Below are positions 5,523 through 6,355 of a stretch of 6,355 nt of DNA, in pieces. How positions within the stretch are numbered: the stretch's first letter is position 1; every line of letters begins with the position of its first letter. The translations under genes were made by a program, and so were the position numbers. Source of the DNA: an uncultured Alphaproteobacteria bacterium (GTDB lineage: Bacteria > Pseudomonadota > Alphaproteobacteria > Rickettsiales > UBA1997); assembly GCA_903837365.1 (NCBI GenBank), contig CAILUF010000128.1:1-6355 (forward strand), read 5' to 3'. The notes below the pieces were generated by a model. That model searched no databases and was not told where the DNA came from. It saw only the letters and a list, made by a program, of their open reading frames with translations.

Positions 5523-6355
5523 ATGTTTCTAAAAAAATCTCCGGCAAAAATAAATCTCTTTTTAAAAGTTAAAGACCTTAGAGCGGATGGATATCACAAC
5601 CTAGAATCATTAATGGCTTTTTTGAATATTTACGACGAAATAGCTGTTGAAAAAAGTCAAAAATTTTCGCTAGAAATTACTGGCGAATTTGCGAAATTTA
5701 TTGATATTAACAATAATTTATTCTTAACAATTCTTAACTATTTTCAAGAGAATTTTGCAGTTTCAAATAATTTAAAAATAAAATTAATAAAAAATATTCC
5801 CGTTGGTGCTGGTCTTGGTGGAGGCTCATCCAACGCTTGTTATTTCATGAAAATTTTAAATGAAATTTTTAATTTAAAATTAACCAAACAACAATTGCAA
5901 AAAATTTCATTTAATTTTGGTTGTGACATTGCTTTTTTCTTTGAGGATTGTGCGCAAATTGTCGGTGGCAAAGGTGATGAATTGTTTGATTACAATAATT
6001 TTACAAAACTTGATGGTTTAATAATTTATCCACAAATTAATTTATCCACTAAGCAAGTTTTTATGGAATTTTCTAAAAATAAAAATAGTAAATTTTATGA
6101 ACAAAATTTTGCTGAAAATAAAAATTTTTTAAATTCCCAAAATTCAGTTGCAGAGCTAAGAAATTTATCAATTACACAAATTTTACAATTGCCAAATGAG
6201 CTTGAGAAACCAGCAATTTCAATAGCTGGGGTGATTTTAGAAATTATTGACAATGTTAAAAATTTTGATCCACAATTTGTTAAAATGTCAGGAAGTGGTT
6301 CAACTATTTTTGCAATTTTTAAGGACTCATCGTCACTAGAAAATGCCAAGCAAAA
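5523..6355 (+). CDS. ispE: IspE, 4-diphosphocytidyl-2-C-methyl-D-erythritol kinase (3' end outside window)
   Basis: IspE is a cytoplasmic GHMP-family kinase that phosphorylates CDP-methylerythritol with ATP in the MEP pathway to isopentenyl diphosphate. The frame is open from the ATG to the window edge, giving 277 complete codons with no stop. All three family motifs are present. The N-terminal motif is SPAKINLFL at 6-14 with Lys9, followed by RADGYHNLESL. The glycine-rich ATP-binding loop is PVGAGLGGGSSNA at 93-105. The C-terminal motif is KMSGSGST at 254-261. Asp135 in GCDIAFFF corresponds to the proposed catalytic aspartate of the family's GADVPFF segment. IspE is usually about 280-300 residues, so only a few C-terminal residues are missing. 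Its start lies 5 bp after the degP stop, so co-transcription and perhaps translational coupling are likely; no Shine-Dalgarno is visible. The middle (about 175-215) is Asn/Lys/Phe-rich. Confidence 0.94.
   Translation, partial: MFLKKSPAKINLFLKVKDLRADGYHNLESLMAFLNIYDEIAVEKSQKFSLEITGEFAKFIDINNNLFLTILNYFQENFAVSNNLKIKLIKNIPVGAGLGGGSSNACYFMKILNEIFNLKLTKQQLQKISFNFGCDIAFFFEDCAQIVGGKGDELFDYNNFTKLDGLIIYPQINLSTKQVFMEFSKNKNSKFYEQNFAENKNFLNSQNSVAELRNLSITQILQLPNELEKPAISIAGVILEIIDNVKNFDPQFVKMSGSGSTIFAIFKDSSSLENAKQ

Noticed and set aside
6095..6349. Open frame of 84 codons on the - strand within ispE
   Set aside because: It is antisense to conserved IspE motifs including KMSGSGST, and is best explained as a compositional shadow.

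Overview
The window is strongly AT-rich, and both gene content and protein style point to an alphaproteobacterium with a reduced genome, probably Rickettsiales or a similar host-associated or streamlined lineage. Codon choice leans heavily to A/T, and long Lys/Asn-rich tracts occur inside proteins. The set znuC, mrp, hflK, hflC, htrA/degP resembles that of rickettsia-like genomes. However, ispE shows that at least one MEP isoprenoid-pathway gene is kept, and the genus Rickettsia proper is generally regarded as having lost that pathway. The taxon is inferred from recalled family knowledge; no search was run.

Layout: (1) 1-193, + strand, the C-terminal end of a zinc-uptake ABC ATPase (ZnuC) with its His-rich tail. 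(2) 202-996, - strand, a short Mrp/ApbC-type P-loop ATPase, converging on znuC with only 8 bp between the stop codons. (3) 997-1191, a 195-bp divergent intergenic region with a 10-bp inverted repeat, a 14-bp perfect palindrome and a CTTGAAA element that could be part of a heat-shock promoter. (4) 1192-6355, + strand, a compact apparent operon hflK-hflC-degP-ispE with gaps of 18, 12 and 5 bp; ispE runs off the window end.

How the genes work together: HflK and HflC are SPFH-domain inner-membrane proteins that form the large periplasm-facing HflKC assembly around the FtsH protease. DegP/HtrA is a secreted periplasmic serine protease-chaperone. Together they form an envelope protein quality-control module. 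IspE, a cytoplasmic kinase of isoprenoid precursor synthesis, is attached to the end of this unit, probably by transcriptional linkage rather than shared function. Mrp (Fe-S cluster carrier family) and ZnuC are independent metal-related neighbours.

The main oddities are: an Mrp lacking both the usual N-terminal MIP18-like domain and the C-terminal CxxC motif; long low-complexity N-terminal insertions in HflK (cytoplasmic side) and DegP (periplasmic side); no visible Shine-Dalgarno sequence before any of the five starts; and the palindromic mrp/hflK intergenic region. I saw no RNA genes, mobile elements, CRISPR arrays or clear intrinsic terminators, and no convincing wholly novel system: the genes are all recognisable housekeeping or stress families.
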